DNA of 64,000 nt from Ottowia massiliensis (GCF_900240305.1 NZ_LT964854.1:868001-932000), one strand, 5' to 3'; shown: positions 7,861 to 17,966, numbered from the stretch's first letter. Notes: generated by a model not told the origin, from the letters alone. Program-made: numbers and translations.

Positions 7861-8960
7861 GAGGCCGCTCCCGTGCGTGCGTCTGCGCCTTCATGGCCGC
7901 CTTCATGGCCGTATTGGGCGGCCACCCATTCGCGGTAGGCGCCGCTTTGCACGCCTTGCACCCATTCGGGGTTGTCCAGATACCAGCGCACGGTTTTGCG
8001 AATGCCGCTGTCAAAGGTTTCGGCGGGCCGCCAGCCCAGCTCGCGCTCGATCTTGCGCGCGTCAATGGCGTAGCGGCGGTCATGGCCGGGGCGGTCTTGC
8101 ACGTGGGTGATTTGCGCGCGGTAGCTGCGGCCGTCGGGGCGCGGGCGCATTTCGTCGAGCAAATCGCAAATGGTGTGCACGATGGCCAGATTGGTTTTCT
8201 CGTTCCAGCCGCCCACGTTGTAGGTTTCGCCCGCGCGGCCCGCCTGCAGCACGCGGCAGATGGCGCTGCAATGGTCTTTCACGTAGAGCCAGTCGCGCAC
8301 TTGCTGGCCGTCGCCATACACGGGCAGCGGCTTGCCCGCCAGGGCATTGACGATCATCAGCGGAATGAGCTTTTCCGGAAAGTGATACGGCCCGTAGTTG
8401 TTGCTGCAATGGGTGGTCAGCACCGGCAGCCCGTAGGTGTGATGCCAGGCGCGCGCCAGGTGGTCGCTGGCGGCCTTGCTGGCGCTGTAGGGGCTGTTGG
8501 GTTCGCAGGCGTGCTTTTCGGTGAAGGCGGGCGCATCGGGCGCGAGCGTGCCGTACACCTCGTCGGTGGAAACGTGCAAAAAGCGGAAAGCCGCCTTGTC
8601 CGCCTCATCCAGCGTCAGCCAGTAGGCGCGGGCCGCTTCGAGCAGGCCAAAGGTGCCGACGATGTTGGTGGCGATGAAGTCTTGCGCGCCGTGAATGGAG
8701 CGGTCCACATGGCTTTCGGCGGCAAAGTGCACGATGGCGCGCGGGCGGCGTTCGGCCAGCAGGCGGGCCACCAGGGCGCTGTCGCCAATGTCGCCCTGCA
8801 CGAAAACGTGGCGTGCATCGCCTTGCAGGCTGGCCAGATTGGCCAGATTGCCCGCGTAGGTGAGCTTGTCAAGGTTGAGCACAGGCTCGTTGCCGGCGGC
8901 CAGCCAGTCGAGCACGAAATTGCTGCCGATGAAACCGGCCCCGCCGGTGACAAGAATCAT
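7857..8960 (-). CDS. rfbB: dTDP-glucose 4,6-dehydratase
   Basis: The protein is 367 residues. MILVTGGAGFIGSNFVLDWL is the NAD-binding GGxGxxG motif. HFAAESHVDRSI, STDEVYGTL and SPYSASKAASDHL (catalytic YxxxK) are diagnostic for RmlB. It forms dTDP-4-keto-6-deoxyglucose, the branch point for rhamnose and for the 3-amino sugar route suggested by the downstream genes. It is the first gene of the minus-strand cluster; a dispersed repeat copy lies upstream at 9067-9148. The C-terminus ends in a His/Gly/Ala-rich tail (GHEGGHEGADARTG) that looks dispensable. Confidence 0.95.
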   Translation of the reverse strand: MILVTGGAGFIGSNFVLDWLAAGNEPVLNLDKLTYAGNLANLASLQGDARHVFVQGDIGDSALVARLLAERRPRAIVHFAAESHVDRSIHGAQDFIATNIVGTFGLLEAARAYWLTLDEADKAAFRFLHVSTDEVYGTLAPDAPAFTEKHACEPNSPYSASKAASDHLARAWHHTYGLPVLTTHCSNNYGPYHFPEKLIPLMIVNALAGKPLPVYGDGQQVRDWLYVKDHCSAICRVLQAGRAGETYNVGGWNEKTNLAIVHTICDLLDEMRPRPDGRSYRAQITHVQDRPGHDRRYAIDARKIERELGWRPAETFDSGIRKTVRWYLDNPEWVQGVQSGAYREWVAAQYGHEGGHEGADARTGAAS

Positions 8961-9066
8961 GGGAAGTCGCTTTCCTGAAACGAAAAGCCCGGCGCCATGC
9001 CGGCAGCCGGACGGGCGCGGATTATTTCACGCAGCCTGCGCGCGCCAGCCAAGCGTCTTGTTCAGA

Positions 9067-9148
9067 AAGAGGAGCAAATTTAACGGCCGGAAAACGGCCC
9101 CTGCGCAATTTCCACTAGGACCTCATGCTATTGATAAAGGAGCAAAAA
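9067..9148 (+). repeat. Dispersed intergenic repeat, copy 1
   Basis: Reads GAGGAGCAAATTTAACGG, then a spacer, then TTTCCACTAGGACCTCATGC, then TATTGATAAAGGAGCAAAA. This layout is shared by the nine copies in the window. It lies between the rfbB start and the yhdP stop. Confidence 0.8.
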
Positions 9149-9152
9149 CAAG

Positions 9153-12100
9153 CTATCCGCCGGATGTGGCCTGGGGTTCGGCAGGCGTTTCGTCCTTGCG
9201 TTCTTCCTTGCGCTCGATCTGCTGCACGACGGGGTCGCTCCAGCTGCCGGTGATGCGGAATTCGCGCATGGCGGCGCGCGAGAGGGGCTTGCGCAAGGCG
9301 AGCTGGGCGATGAAGGCGATGGCGCCGGCGGCAGGATTGACGAAGGCGGTGGCCAGGGCGGCGTTGCCGGCGTCGATTTCGGGCATGACCAGGGCGGTGA
9401 GGTCTTGCGTTTCGCGGGCGATGTCGGCGCTGCCTTGCATGAGCACGGTGGCGTTGGCGCTGCTGATGCGCAAGTTGGTGGTGCGGGCCACACCGGCGGC
9501 CACGCTGACGTCGGCGCTGGCCTGGTCAAAGGCGAAACCGGCGCTGAACAGGTCGCGGAAATCCAGCGTGAGGCGGCGCGGCAGCGCTTGCAGGCTGAGC
9601 ACGCCCAGCAGCTTGGCCGCGCCGGGGTCGGCTTTGAGGAATTGGCCCTCACCCATGTCCAGCCGCAGGTGGCCGCCCAGGCTGGGGTAGTGGGGGGCGG
9701 CGGGCGAGCCGCTCCAGTAAAGCTGGCCGGTGATTTGGCCTTTGCCGCCGCGCAGGGTGTCGGGCATGCCCAGGCGTGCGAGCAGATGGCCTGCGTTGGC
9801 CGCCTCGAGCGTGAAGTCCAGCCTGGTGCGGCGCGCACCCCCTTTGGCGGGGGCGGCCCAGGAGCCGTGGGCGTTCAAGGTGGCGTCGGGGTTTTGCAGG
9901 CGCAAGGTGTTGAGCTGCCACTGGCCTTCGGCGGCGTTTCCGGACGCGTGATGGACGGCGCGGATGTCCAGCTGGCCCAGGTTTTTGCCGTGCAGGCGCA
10001 TGTCTTGCACACTGATGTCGAGCGCGGGAATGCGCGAGAGGGTTTGGGCGGGCGCTTCGCCGCTGGCGGTTTCTTCGGTTTTTTCGGCTTCTTCGGTTTT
10101 TTCGGCTTCTTCGGGTTTTTCGGCGCTGGCCGTGGCCGCTTCTTCTGGCGGCGCTGCATCAGGCTCGGGCCAGTGCAGGCGCTCCAGCCGGGCGCGCAGC
10201 AGGCCCGCGTCTTGGCCTTGCGCGGGGCGGTATTCGATTTGGCCTGCCAGTTCGTCGGCATGGACTTTGGCGCTCCAGCGGCTGCCCTGGCGGGCGGCGT
10301 CGGCCTGCACGGCGTGCAGGGTGCGGCGGCCGATGAGGAGCTGGCGCGCGCGCAGGTGCGCGCGGTCGGGCATGTAGCTGCTGGAGGTGCTGGAGGCGGG
10401 GGCCGCCTGGGCGTCGCTGGCGCCGGGGAAGATGGCATCCAGCGCGTCTTGCCATTCGGCGGCGGGCAGGGCGTCCAGCGCGGCATGGGCGGTCACGCCG
10501 CTGGCGGGCAGGGCGGCGGCGCTGGCGGCATGCACGCTGGTCTCGCCCAATGCCAGTGCGCCGCGCAGCACGCGGCCGCCCTGGCTGGCGCTTTGCTGCT
10601 CATATTCGGCGCGAAAGCGTTTGCCCGCACGGATGGTCAGGCGCTGCAAGCCGCCGGGCAGGGCGCGCCGTTCGTAGAGCAGGGGCCAGGCATCGGCGGC
10701 GGGCTTGTCCAGCGGGGCGGGCAGCTTGAATGAGAGGCCGCGCAGATCGCTTGTCACCGTCACGTCAGGCTCGCCGTCGGCAAAGCCCAGCGCCACTTCA
10801 TAGCTGGCGCTGCCGCTGGCGCGCGTGGCCAGGCCCGGCACGCCGCTCCAGTTTTTCATCAGGCGCAGGCCCTCGGCGCTGGCGGTGCCGCTGGCGCTGA
10901 TGCGCACGCTGTGGGCGGGGGGGCCATCGGCTGCGTTGCCTGCTGTTGCGCTGGCTGCTTTGCCAGCCGCCACGCTGCCGCCGCTGATGCGCACGGGGCC
11001 GCCCAGCGCTTGCGCGTGCGTGTCATGCAGGGCAAAGCCTTGTTCGTTGAAGCTCACGCGCCCTTGCGCCTGGGTCAGCGGCGGCGCGTTGGGGCTGAAG
11101 CGGATGGCGTTGCCCGCCAGGGTGACTTCACCGCTGGCTTTGGATTTTTCAATGTGCTCGATGGGCAGGTTCAGCGAGAGCGCCAGACGCGCCTTGCCGT
11201 CGGCTTCGGCCTCGTCCAGCGCGTGCTGCGTGAAGCCTGCCACGGGCGAAGCGCGCACGATGCCCAGCGCGGCGGCCAGATCGCCCTGGCCCTGGGCCTT
11301 GACTTGCACCACGGCGCGGGCCATGTCGTCAATGCGGGCGGCAATCTGGTCAAAGCGCCAGCCGGGGTGGCCTTGCACGTCGGCGCTGGCGTTTTCCACG
11401 CGCATGCCGTTGCCTTCAAAAATGAGCTGGCCCGCCAGGTTTTTCAGCGGCGGCCAGGCGGGTTGGCCTTCGGGCTGGAGGCTGCGGGGCACGTAGGCCA
11501 TGAGCACGTTTTTCACGCGGCCCGCAAAGCGGAACTGGCCGCGCTGGCCGGGTTCGTCAAACGGGACATGGCGCAAGTCGCCCTGAATGGCCACGTCCAC
11601 ATCTTGCGCCAGCCCTTCGCGCACGGCGTCGCGCACGTAGTGGCGCGCTTGTGGCGGAATGACCAGCGGCAAGTAGCGGTGTACGCGCGCGCCATTGGCG
11701 CGGGCAAAGCGCCCTTTCAAGTCGAGCACGCCGGGAAAGCGCGGCTGACCCGCCGCTTCGTCGCCGGTGTGCCAGCGGACGGCAAAGCGGCCGGTGGCGT
11801 CGGCGCTGTCCACGTCAATGCTGTCGGCCTGCACGCTGATGCGGCGGCCTTGCACTTGCCAGTGCGCCTTTGTTTTGAGCTGGCCCAGGGCAATGCGCGG
11901 CTCTTCAAACACGCCGGGGAAGGTGAGGCCGCCACGGGCGATGAGCACTTCGGCCGTGCCGCCTTGGGCGCTGGCGTCCACATCCAGCGTGGCGCCGTCC
12001 AGCCCTGGCGTGCCGGAAGCGGCATCGGCGCCGATGGACAAGGCGCTGGCGCGGAGCTTGAGGCTCCAGTCGGCAATGGCGGGGGCGTCTGCCGTGGCGG

Positions 12101-13340
12101 CTTCGGCGGGCGGCGCGTTGCGCCAGGCGGCGTTCAGGCTGTCCACCTGGCCCTGGATGGTGTGCGCGCGCAAGTGCTGGTGCGCCGCTTCGCCCAAGGG
12201 CAAAGCGGCGGCCAGGCGGGCCAGGGCGGCCAAATCGAGCTTGTCGGCGCGCAGCTGGCCGCCGGTTTTTTCCAGCTTCAGGCTGAAGTTGCCGCCGGGC
12301 CAGACTGCGCCGCTGGCGTCTTCAAATTGCAGGTTTTCCGTGCGCAGGGAGATGCCGCTGCCGGCCCATTGCCAGTGCGCGCGGCCTGCCAGCGAGCGCA
12401 AGGCCAGCGGCGGCAGGCGCGGCGCCAGCACGGCGGAAACGCTGGCCAGCGACACATCCAGCGTGACTTCGGCCTGCCGCCCTTCGCGCACGCTGGCCCA
12501 GGCGCGCAGCGCGCCCCGGCCTTCGCGCAGTTCCACGCCCAGATCGCCCGCATGGGCATAGCGGCGCAGCTGCGCCACGTCCACGCGCGGGAAATCGGCA
12601 TAGGCCTGCCCGCTCCACTGCCGCCACTGCCCGGCGTGCAAAGACAGCAGCGGCTGGCGGAAATACCCCACCAGCGTGAAGCGCTCGCCCCACTCCTTTT
12701 GCGGCGTGGCTTGCAGCTGCATGACGTGGCTGCGGCGGCCATTGCGAAACAGCAGGCTCACGTCGGTCAGGGTGACGGGCGGCGCGGCGCGCGTTTCGTC
12801 CTCCCATCGCACCTGGCCGCCTTGCAGCAGCAGCTCCGGCTGCGAGAAAAACCAGTCGGCAAGCCGCGTGTCAGCGCTGGCGTCGCCCGAAGCATCCAGC
12901 CCGGCCACCAGCAGGCGGCCATCGGCACGGCGGCGCAGCTGCACCTGGGCGCCGTCTATCACCAGCTGCTCAAAGCCCAGGCGCCAGAGCGAGCGCACGG
13001 AAAAAGCGGCCAGCACGCGCGGCACTTTCAGCCCGGCTTCGCCGTCCGCGCCATCCGCGCTGTTTTCGCCTTCCAGCGCATTCGGGCGCACCGTCACGCC
13101 GTGCAGGGTGATGACGGGAATCAGCCCGTTGGAAACCGCCTCGATGCGCTCGGCCGTCACCCTTGCCCCCATCGCGCGCGAGGCCAGGCGCTCCAGCCGT
13201 GGGCGCAAATCGTCGATACGCGGCACAATGAACCAGTGCAAAAAGCCCCACGCCACCGATGACAGCAGCACCAGCGACACCAGCAGCCACAGCAGCACTT
13301 TCAGCAGGCGGGCGGCAAGTCGGAAAAATGAATCAAGCAA
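9153..13340 (-). CDS. yhdP: YhdP family protein (AsmA-like/DUF3971, inner membrane to outer membrane lipid transport)
   Basis: About 1395 residues, within the usual range. An N-terminal membrane anchor (VLLWLLVSLVLLSSVAWGF) is followed by HWFIVPRIDDLRPRLERLAS and a long periplasmic beta-rich repeat region ending in an AsmA_2-type domain (TLDFRDLFSAGFAFDQASAD, then ALATAFVNPAAGAIAF). YhdP-type proteins bridge the envelope and help phospholipid movement to the outer membrane. The start is uncertain: no good ATG exists, and I give a TTG at 13340; a GTG a few codons later is possible. The open frame continues to 15512 but the extra part is only the antisense of glnE. An acidic hexapeptide repeat lies near residue 1080. 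It is divergent from glnE. Confidence 0.8.
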   Translation of the reverse strand: MLDSFFRLAARLLKVLLWLLVSLVLLSSVAWGFLHWFIVPRIDDLRPRLERLASRAMGARVTAERIEAVSNGLIPVITLHGVTVRPNALEGENSADGADGEAGLKVPRVLAAFSVRSLWRLGFEQLVIDGAQVQLRRRADGRLLVAGLDASGDASADTRLADWFFSQPELLLQGGQVRWEDETRAAPPVTLTDVSLLFRNGRRSHVMQLQATPQKEWGERFTLVGYFRQPLLSLHAGQWRQWSGQAYADFPRVDVAQLRRYAHAGDLGVELREGRGALRAWASVREGRQAEVTLDVSLASVSAVLAPRLPPLALRSLAGRAHWQWAGSGISLRTENLQFEDASGAVWPGGNFSLKLEKTGGQLRADKLDLAALARLAAALPLGEAAHQHLRAHTIQGQVDSLNAAWRNAPPAEAATADAPAIADWSLKLRASALSIGADAASGTPGLDGATLDVDASAQGGTAEVLIARGGLTFPGVFEEPRIALGQLKTKAHWQVQGRRISVQADSIDVDSADATGRFAVRWHTGDEAAGQPRFPGVLDLKGRFARANGARVHRYLPLVIPPQARHYVRDAVREGLAQDVDVAIQGDLRHVPFDEPGQRGQFRFAGRVKNVLMAYVPRSLQPEGQPAWPPLKNLAGQLIFEGNGMRVENASADVQGHPGWRFDQIAARIDDMARAVVQVKAQGQGDLAAALGIVRASPVAGFTQHALDEAEADGKARLALSLNLPIEHIEKSKASGEVTLAGNAIRFSPNAPPLTQAQGRVSFNEQGFALHDTHAQALGGPVRISGGSVAAGKAASATAGNAADGPPAHSVRISASGTASAEGLRLMKNWSGVPGLATRASGSASYEVALGFADGEPDVTVTSDLRGLSFKLPAPLDKPAADAWPLLYERRALPGGLQRLTIRAGKRFRAEYEQQSASQGGRVLRGALALGETSVHAASAAALPASGVTAHAALDALPAAEWQDALDAIFPGASDAQAAPASSTSSSYMPDRAHLRARQLLIGRRTLHAVQADAARQGSRWSAKVHADELAGQIEYRPAQGQDAGLLRARLERLHWPEPDAAPPEEAATASAEKPEEAEKTEEAEKTEETASGEAPAQTLSRIPALDISVQDMRLHGKNLGQLDIRAVHHASGNAAEGQWQLNTLRLQNPDATLNAHGSWAAPAKGGARRTRLDFTLEAANAGHLLARLGMPDTLRGGKGQITGQLYWSGSPAAPHYPSLGGHLRLDMGEGQFLKADPGAAKLLGVLSLQALPRRLTLDFRDLFSAGFAFDQASADVSVAAGVARTTNLRISSANATVLMQGSADIARETQDLTALVMPEIDAGNAALATAFVNPAAGAIAFIAQLALRKPLSRAAMREFRITGSWSDPVVQQIERKEERKDETPAEPQATSGG
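10071..10124 (-). repeat. Three tandem 18-bp units inside yhdP
   Basis: Three consecutive copies of an 18-base unit (TTCTTCGGTTTTTTCGGC with minor variation) encode the six-residue repeat A-E-K-(P/T)-E-E on the minus strand. This makes a charged linker in the periplasmic protein. Its copy number is likely to vary by slippage. Confidence 0.85.
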
Positions 13341-13376
13341 AGTGGGGCACCCAGGCTGGCATCGAAGCCAAAAATT

Positions 13377-16298
13377 ATGACTTGCCCCCAGACGCCAGCC
13401 CTTGATTTGCCAGATCCTGATTTGCCCGCCCTTGATTTTTCCGAGCATCTGGTCTCTGCCTGCCAAGGCTGCGAGCAGCCGCAAGCCTGCGGCCTGACGC
13501 CCCCCGCCTCCCCGCCCCCCGCGCCGCCCGCCGAATCCGGTTTTTTTGACGGCCTGGCCGCCCACTCGCGCCTGGTGCAGCGCCTGCGCCGCCGCTACGC
13601 AGGCGAGCTGCCCCTGCTGGCGCCCGGCGCGCCCGATCGCGCCAGCATGGCCGCCGCCTTTGCCGCGCTGCGCGGGCAGGGGCATGACACGGGCGCGGCC
13701 TTGCGCATCACGCGCCAACTGGTCGTCGAGCGCCTGGCCGTGCTGGACTGCGAGCAGCAGGCCCCGCTGGAAGTGGTCACGCGCGCCATGACCGGGCTGG
13801 CCGAATTCGCGCTGGACGAAGCCTGCCGCCACGCCTTCGCCGCGCTGGACGAGCGCCACGGCGCGCCGCTGAACGGGCGCGGCCAGCGCGTGCCCTTCTG
13901 GGTGATGGGCATGGGCAAGCTGGGCGCGCGCGAGCTGAACGTCTCCAGCGACATCGACCTCATCTACCTGCATGAAAGCGACGGCGACACTGCAGGCCGC
14001 GCAGACGGGCGCGGCAGCGTCAGCATGCAGGAATACTTCACCCGCGTGGCCCGCCAGATACACGCGCTGGTCGGCGAAGTCACCGAACACGGCTTTGTCT
14101 TTCGCATCGACCTGGCCTTGCGCCCCAACGGCAAAAGCGGCCCTGCCGTTTGCGCGCTGGACACCCTGGCGCAGTACATGCACGTGCAAGGCCGCGAATG
14201 GGAACGGCTGGCCTGGCTCAAAAGCCGCGTGGTTGCGCCGCAAGGCATCACGCCCGAAGCCGCGCGGGCGCTGCGCGGCGTGGTGCTGCCCTTTGTCTTT
14301 CGCAAATACCTGGACTACAACGTCTTTGAAGCCTTGCGCGCGCTGCATCGCCAAATTCGCGAACAGGCCAGCAAGCGCAGTGCGGGCCGCCCCGGCGGCG
14401 CGTGCGACGTGAAACTCTCGCGCGGCGGCATCCGCGAAATCGAATTCATCGTGCAACTGCTGCAAGTGGTGCGCGGCGGCCAGTTTCCCGAACTGCGCAC
14501 GCGCGCCACCTTGCAAGCCCTGCCGCGCCTGGCGCGCGCCGCGCTCATGCCCGAAGACCGCGCACAGGCGCTGGCTGCCGCCTACACCTTTTTGCGCCGC
14601 GTGGAACACCGCATCCAGTATCTGGACGACCAGCAAACCCACCTGCTGCCCACGGCCGATGCCGACCTCGACTGGCTGGCGCGCAGCATGGGCTACGCGC
14701 AAACCGGCGCGCTGCTGGACGACTTGCAAGCCCACCGCGAAGTCGTTGCGCACGAATTCGACAGCCTGCTCGGCGGCAGCCAGGCGCGCCGCCCATGCGA
14801 CAAATGCCGCGCCGCCCAGCCTGAACAAACCGCAGCGCCCCATGCCGCGCACCCTGACGCCAGCCGCAACGCCCCCCAGCTGGAAACCGCGCCGCCCGGC
14901 CTTCAGGAGCTGCTCCAGCACTTTCCCCCCGCCGCGCAGCAGCGCCTGCAAGCCTGGGCCACCCACCCGCGCGTGCAGGCCCTGCGCGAACAGGCGCACG
15001 CCCGCCTCATGCACCTGCTGCGCCGCAGCGCCGCCTGGCTGGCCGAAGGCCGCATCAGCGAAGAAGCCGTGCTGCGCATGGCCGACTGGCTGGAGCCGCT
15101 CTTGCGCCGCGAAAGCTACCTGGCCCTGCTCATGGAGCGCCCCGCCGTGCACGAACGCCTGCTGCGCGTGCTGGGCGCCGCCCGCTGGCCCGCCCGCTAC
15201 GTGCGCCAGCACCCCGGCGTCATCGACGAACTCGCCAGCCCCGGCCTCATGCAGCAGCGCTTTGACGCCGCCGCCTTCGAGCAAACCCTGCACGAGCGCC
15301 TGGCCGCCCTGGCCAGCACAGGCGAAGACGACGAAGAAACCCTGCTTGACTTGCTGCGCCGCGCCCACCACGCCGAAGTCTTCCGCACCCTCGCGCGCGA
15401 CGTGGAAGGCGCGCTCACCGTCGAACAAGTCGCCGACGACCTCTCCGCCCTGGCCGATGCCACCTTGCGCGTGGCCATCCAGTGGTGCTGGGCGCGCTAC
15501 CGCAAACGCCACCGCAGCCAGCCCGCGCTGGGCGTCATCGGCTACGGCAAGCTCGGCGGCAAAGAACTGGGCTACGGCAGCGACCTCGACCTTGTTTTCG
15601 TCTTTGACGACGACAACCCCGCCGCCCCCGATATCTATTCAGGCTTTGCCCGCAAGCTCATCACCTGGTTCACCACCCGCACCGGCGAAGGCGACCTCTT
15701 TGAAATCGACACCGCCCTGCGCCCCAACGGCAACAGCGGCCTGCTCGTCACCAGCTTCGCCGCCTACGCCAGCTACCAGCAGCAACGCGGCAGCAACACC
15801 GCCTGGACCTGGGAACACCAGGCCATGACCCGCGCCCGCTACGTCTGCGGCCTGCCCCAGCTCGCCCCGCGCTTTGACGCCGTGCGCCACGCCGTCATCA
15901 CCGCCGAACGCAACCGGCCCGCCCTGCGCGACGAAATCGCCGCCATGCGCCACAAAATGCGCGCCGCCCACGCCACGCCGCCCGGCGTGTTCGACATCAA
16001 ACAAAGCGCCGGCGGCATGATCGACGCCGAATTCAGCGTGCAATACCTCGTGCTCGCCCACGCCCGCCAGCACCCGCAGCTCGAACCCAACCTCGGCAAC
16101 ATCGCCCTGCTGCAACGCGCCGAAGCCGCCGCCTTGCTGCCCGCCGGCGCAGGCCAGGCCGCCGCCAACGCCTACCGCGCCTTGCGCCACGCCCAGCACA
16201 TCGCCCGCCTCAACGAAGCCGGCAACCATTTCAACGAACCCGCCTTCGCCAGCGAACGCGCCGCCATCCAGGCCGTATGGCAGCACCTTTTCGGCTGA
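13377..16298 (+). CDS. glnE: Bifunctional glutamine synthetase adenylyltransferase/deadenylylase
   Basis: This 973-residue protein contains two nucleotidyltransferase domains. The first has GMGKLGARELNVSSDIDLIY near residue 180 and the second GYGKLGGKELGYGSDLDLVF near residue 725, each with the GS-DxD metal-binding signature. The N-terminal domain removes AMP from glutamine synthetase and the C-terminal one adds it, according to PII and glutamine status. Proline-rich residues 40-55 form a variable N-terminal extension, so the true start could be slightly downstream. The gene is divergent from yhdP. Confidence 0.95.
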   Translation: MTCPQTPALDLPDPDLPALDFSEHLVSACQGCEQPQACGLTPPASPPPAPPAESGFFDGLAAHSRLVQRLRRRYAGELPLLAPGAPDRASMAAAFAALRGQGHDTGAALRITRQLVVERLAVLDCEQQAPLEVVTRAMTGLAEFALDEACRHAFAALDERHGAPLNGRGQRVPFWVMGMGKLGARELNVSSDIDLIYLHESDGDTAGRADGRGSVSMQEYFTRVARQIHALVGEVTEHGFVFRIDLALRPNGKSGPAVCALDTLAQYMHVQGREWERLAWLKSRVVAPQGITPEAARALRGVVLPFVFRKYLDYNVFEALRALHRQIREQASKRSAGRPGGACDVKLSRGGIREIEFIVQLLQVVRGGQFPELRTRATLQALPRLARAALMPEDRAQALAAAYTFLRRVEHRIQYLDDQQTHLLPTADADLDWLARSMGYAQTGALLDDLQAHREVVAHEFDSLLGGSQARRPCDKCRAAQPEQTAAPHAAHPDASRNAPQLETAPPGLQELLQHFPPAAQQRLQAWATHPRVQALREQAHARLMHLLRRSAAWLAEGRISEEAVLRMADWLEPLLRRESYLALLMERPAVHERLLRVLGAARWPARYVRQHPGVIDELASPGLMQQRFDAAAFEQTLHERLAALASTGEDDEETLLDLLRRAHHAEVFRTLARDVEGALTVEQVADDLSALADATLRVAIQWCWARYRKRHRSQPALGVIGYGKLGGKELGYGSDLDLVFVFDDDNPAAPDIYSGFARKLITWFTTRTGEGDLFEIDTALRPNGNSGLLVTSFAAYASYQQQRGSNTAWTWEHQAMTRARYVCGLPQLAPRFDAVRHAVITAERNRPALRDEIAAMRHKMRAAHATPPGVFDIKQSAGGMIDAEFSVQYLVLAHARQHPQLEPNLGNIALLQRAEAAALLPAGAGQAAANAYRALRHAQHIARLNEAGNHFNEPAFASERAAIQAVWQHLFG

Positions 16299-16734
16299 GC
16301 GCAAAGCCGCGCCCTCGTTCCCTCCCTCAGTTATGAACAGACAAACTCTGGGATGACTCTGGCCCTATCAAGCCTTTCAGCAGTTCATGTAAGCGAGCGG
16401 GCAACAGCACGTCACTGCCATTCATTGATTATCAGTCGCTGAGCCTCAATATCAATCAGCAAGACTTCACTTCAGAGTTGTGGCAGCCCTGTCCTTGTAT
16501 TAAGCACAAAACTATATAACCAATCGAATTCCTAGCAAACGCCTGGCACTCCCTGCGAATCCAGATATTAATTACTTCAGCCGAATAAGACATCAGATTA
16601 TCTTCACAACCAGAATTAACCTGTGCACCAACTCAGTGCAATCCGGAGGCCACCGCGAAATACCAATCAGAAAAGAAAAAGCCGCCCAAAGGCGGCTTTT
16701 TCAAAGCTGACACAGCTTCAAGCTGTCTTCATCA
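16299..16734. other. Intergenic region between convergent glnE and porin genes
   Basis: About 435 bases, AT-rich compared with glnE. Apart from the terminator at 16675-16702 and a small hairpin around ACAGCTTCAAGCTGT (about 16712-16726), I see no gene or repeat here. The short open frame at 16623-16832 has no support. Confidence 0.6.
16675..16702 (-). terminator. Rho-independent terminator of the porin gene
   Basis: The stem GCCGCC-CAAA-GGCGGC is flanked by A and T runs, so it works on the minus strand about 35 bases after the porin stop. The symmetric tract could also stop glnE transcripts. Confidence 0.8.
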
Positions 16735-17736
16735 TCAGAAGTTGTGGCGCAGACCGACACCGTAGTTATTGGTGCTATCGAGGCGCAGGTAGTCTGCATA
16801 CAGGAATGTGCGCTTGGACAGAGCGTACTTAGCTTCGACTACAGCGTTGGTGTATTTCTTGTACTTCACAGTGGAGTCATAAGCGTTTTGATGCTTTGTA
16901 TCGCGTGCAACATCAAGGGCCACGCTCACATTGTCAAACTTGACCAAGCCGCCAATCGTAAACCCGCTGCGACGATTCACGCCAAGCACGTTTCCTGCAT
17001 CATCCGCGACCTCATGATTGCGAGCGTCGTTATAACTTGCCGCCAGAGTAAACATGCCAAAATCATATTTAGCCCCTAACGCATAATTAGCCTTTTCCTT
17101 GCTAACTTTATTATATGAGAAACCAACACCCAACGGCCCATTGGCATAAATCAGGTTGGCATCAATCTTATGATTCTTACCATTGAGGTGATAATCACCC
17201 TTCGTAACAAAACCAATCTCACCGCTAAAGCCTCCAAAAACTGGTGTCTTGTAGCTAAATTGGCTATTATTGCGCGCAGAACTACGACCAACAAAGCCAT
17301 ATGTATTACCGACCACAGAATAACCAGGAGCTCCAAGCAGCTCCCACACCTCCATACCATTATAGCTGGGCGTAAACGCACGTCCCATCTTAAATTGACC
17401 GAAGCCTCCTTCTACCCACACATTAGCTTGGCGCCCATAACCACTAATAGCGGCACCATTTTCTGCATTAATAGATTGCTCATAATTAAAACCAACCTTA
17501 AGGCCTCCGCCCAGATCCTCTACACCGCGAAAGCCAATCCGACTTGCACCATTGTTTACAATGGCATTGCCATGCATTTGAGTTTTAACATTCGGACGCT
17601 TTACGCCCAATGTCGCAGGGTTGTAATCAACGCGACCAACACCAAGATCAACAACGCCATACAGCGTCACAGAAGATTGGGCCATAACGGCACCGGAAGC
17701 GGCCAGCACAGCCAACGCAATCAGGGATTTTTTCAT
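16735..17736 (-). CDS. Gram-negative general porin (Omp32-like, Burkholderiales type)
   Basis: This 333-residue protein has a clear signal peptide (MKKSLIALAVLAASGAVMAQ, cleaved after AQ). The mature N-terminus SSVTLYGVVDLGVG and segments such as GASRIGFRGVEDLGGGLKVG are hallmarks of the 16-strand trimeric porins of this order. The chain ends in phenylalanine (YGVGLRHNF), as required for BAM-dependent outer membrane insertion. ATG at 17736 follows a GGAG ribosome-binding site; nine upstream in-frame codons are ignored because they precede the signal peptide. Codon usage is more AT-tolerant than in the neighbouring biosynthetic genes, which is common for highly expressed porins. Confidence 0.93.
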   Translation of the reverse strand: MKKSLIALAVLAASGAVMAQSSVTLYGVVDLGVGRVDYNPATLGVKRPNVKTQMHGNAIVNNGASRIGFRGVEDLGGGLKVGFNYEQSINAENGAAISGYGRQANVWVEGGFGQFKMGRAFTPSYNGMEVWELLGAPGYSVVGNTYGFVGRSSARNNSQFSYKTPVFGGFSGEIGFVTKGDYHLNGKNHKIDANLIYANGPLGVGFSYNKVSKEKANYALGAKYDFGMFTLAASYNDARNHEVADDAGNVLGVNRRSGFTIGGLVKFDNVSVALDVARDTKHQNAYDSTVKYKKYTNAVVEAKYALSKRTFLYADYLRLDSTNNYGVGLRHNF

Positions 17737-17966
17737 TGCAAATTCTCCAAGGTTAAACACATAAGGCGCAGGCCAAGCGAAGCACTAGCATCCGCGTTGA
17801 TTTGGACCCAGCCAACCCCCCGCACGGGAAGCCATATGTATTGGGCCAGACTCTCGTGAAAACTGCAAAGCAAATGATGCGTTTCGCCTCCCGCTTGTTG
17901 CAATCTAACGACAGTGAAAGCGATTTTCGCCTTCGTCATCTGCCAAAAAACAACAATCACACAACC

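Noticed and set aside
13341..15512. Long minus-strand extension of yhdP (about 720 extra codons) opposite glnE
   Set aside because: It is the antisense of glnE, lacks any domain, and arises from GC-biased codon positions leaving the opposite frame open. The membrane anchor of YhdP lies after it.
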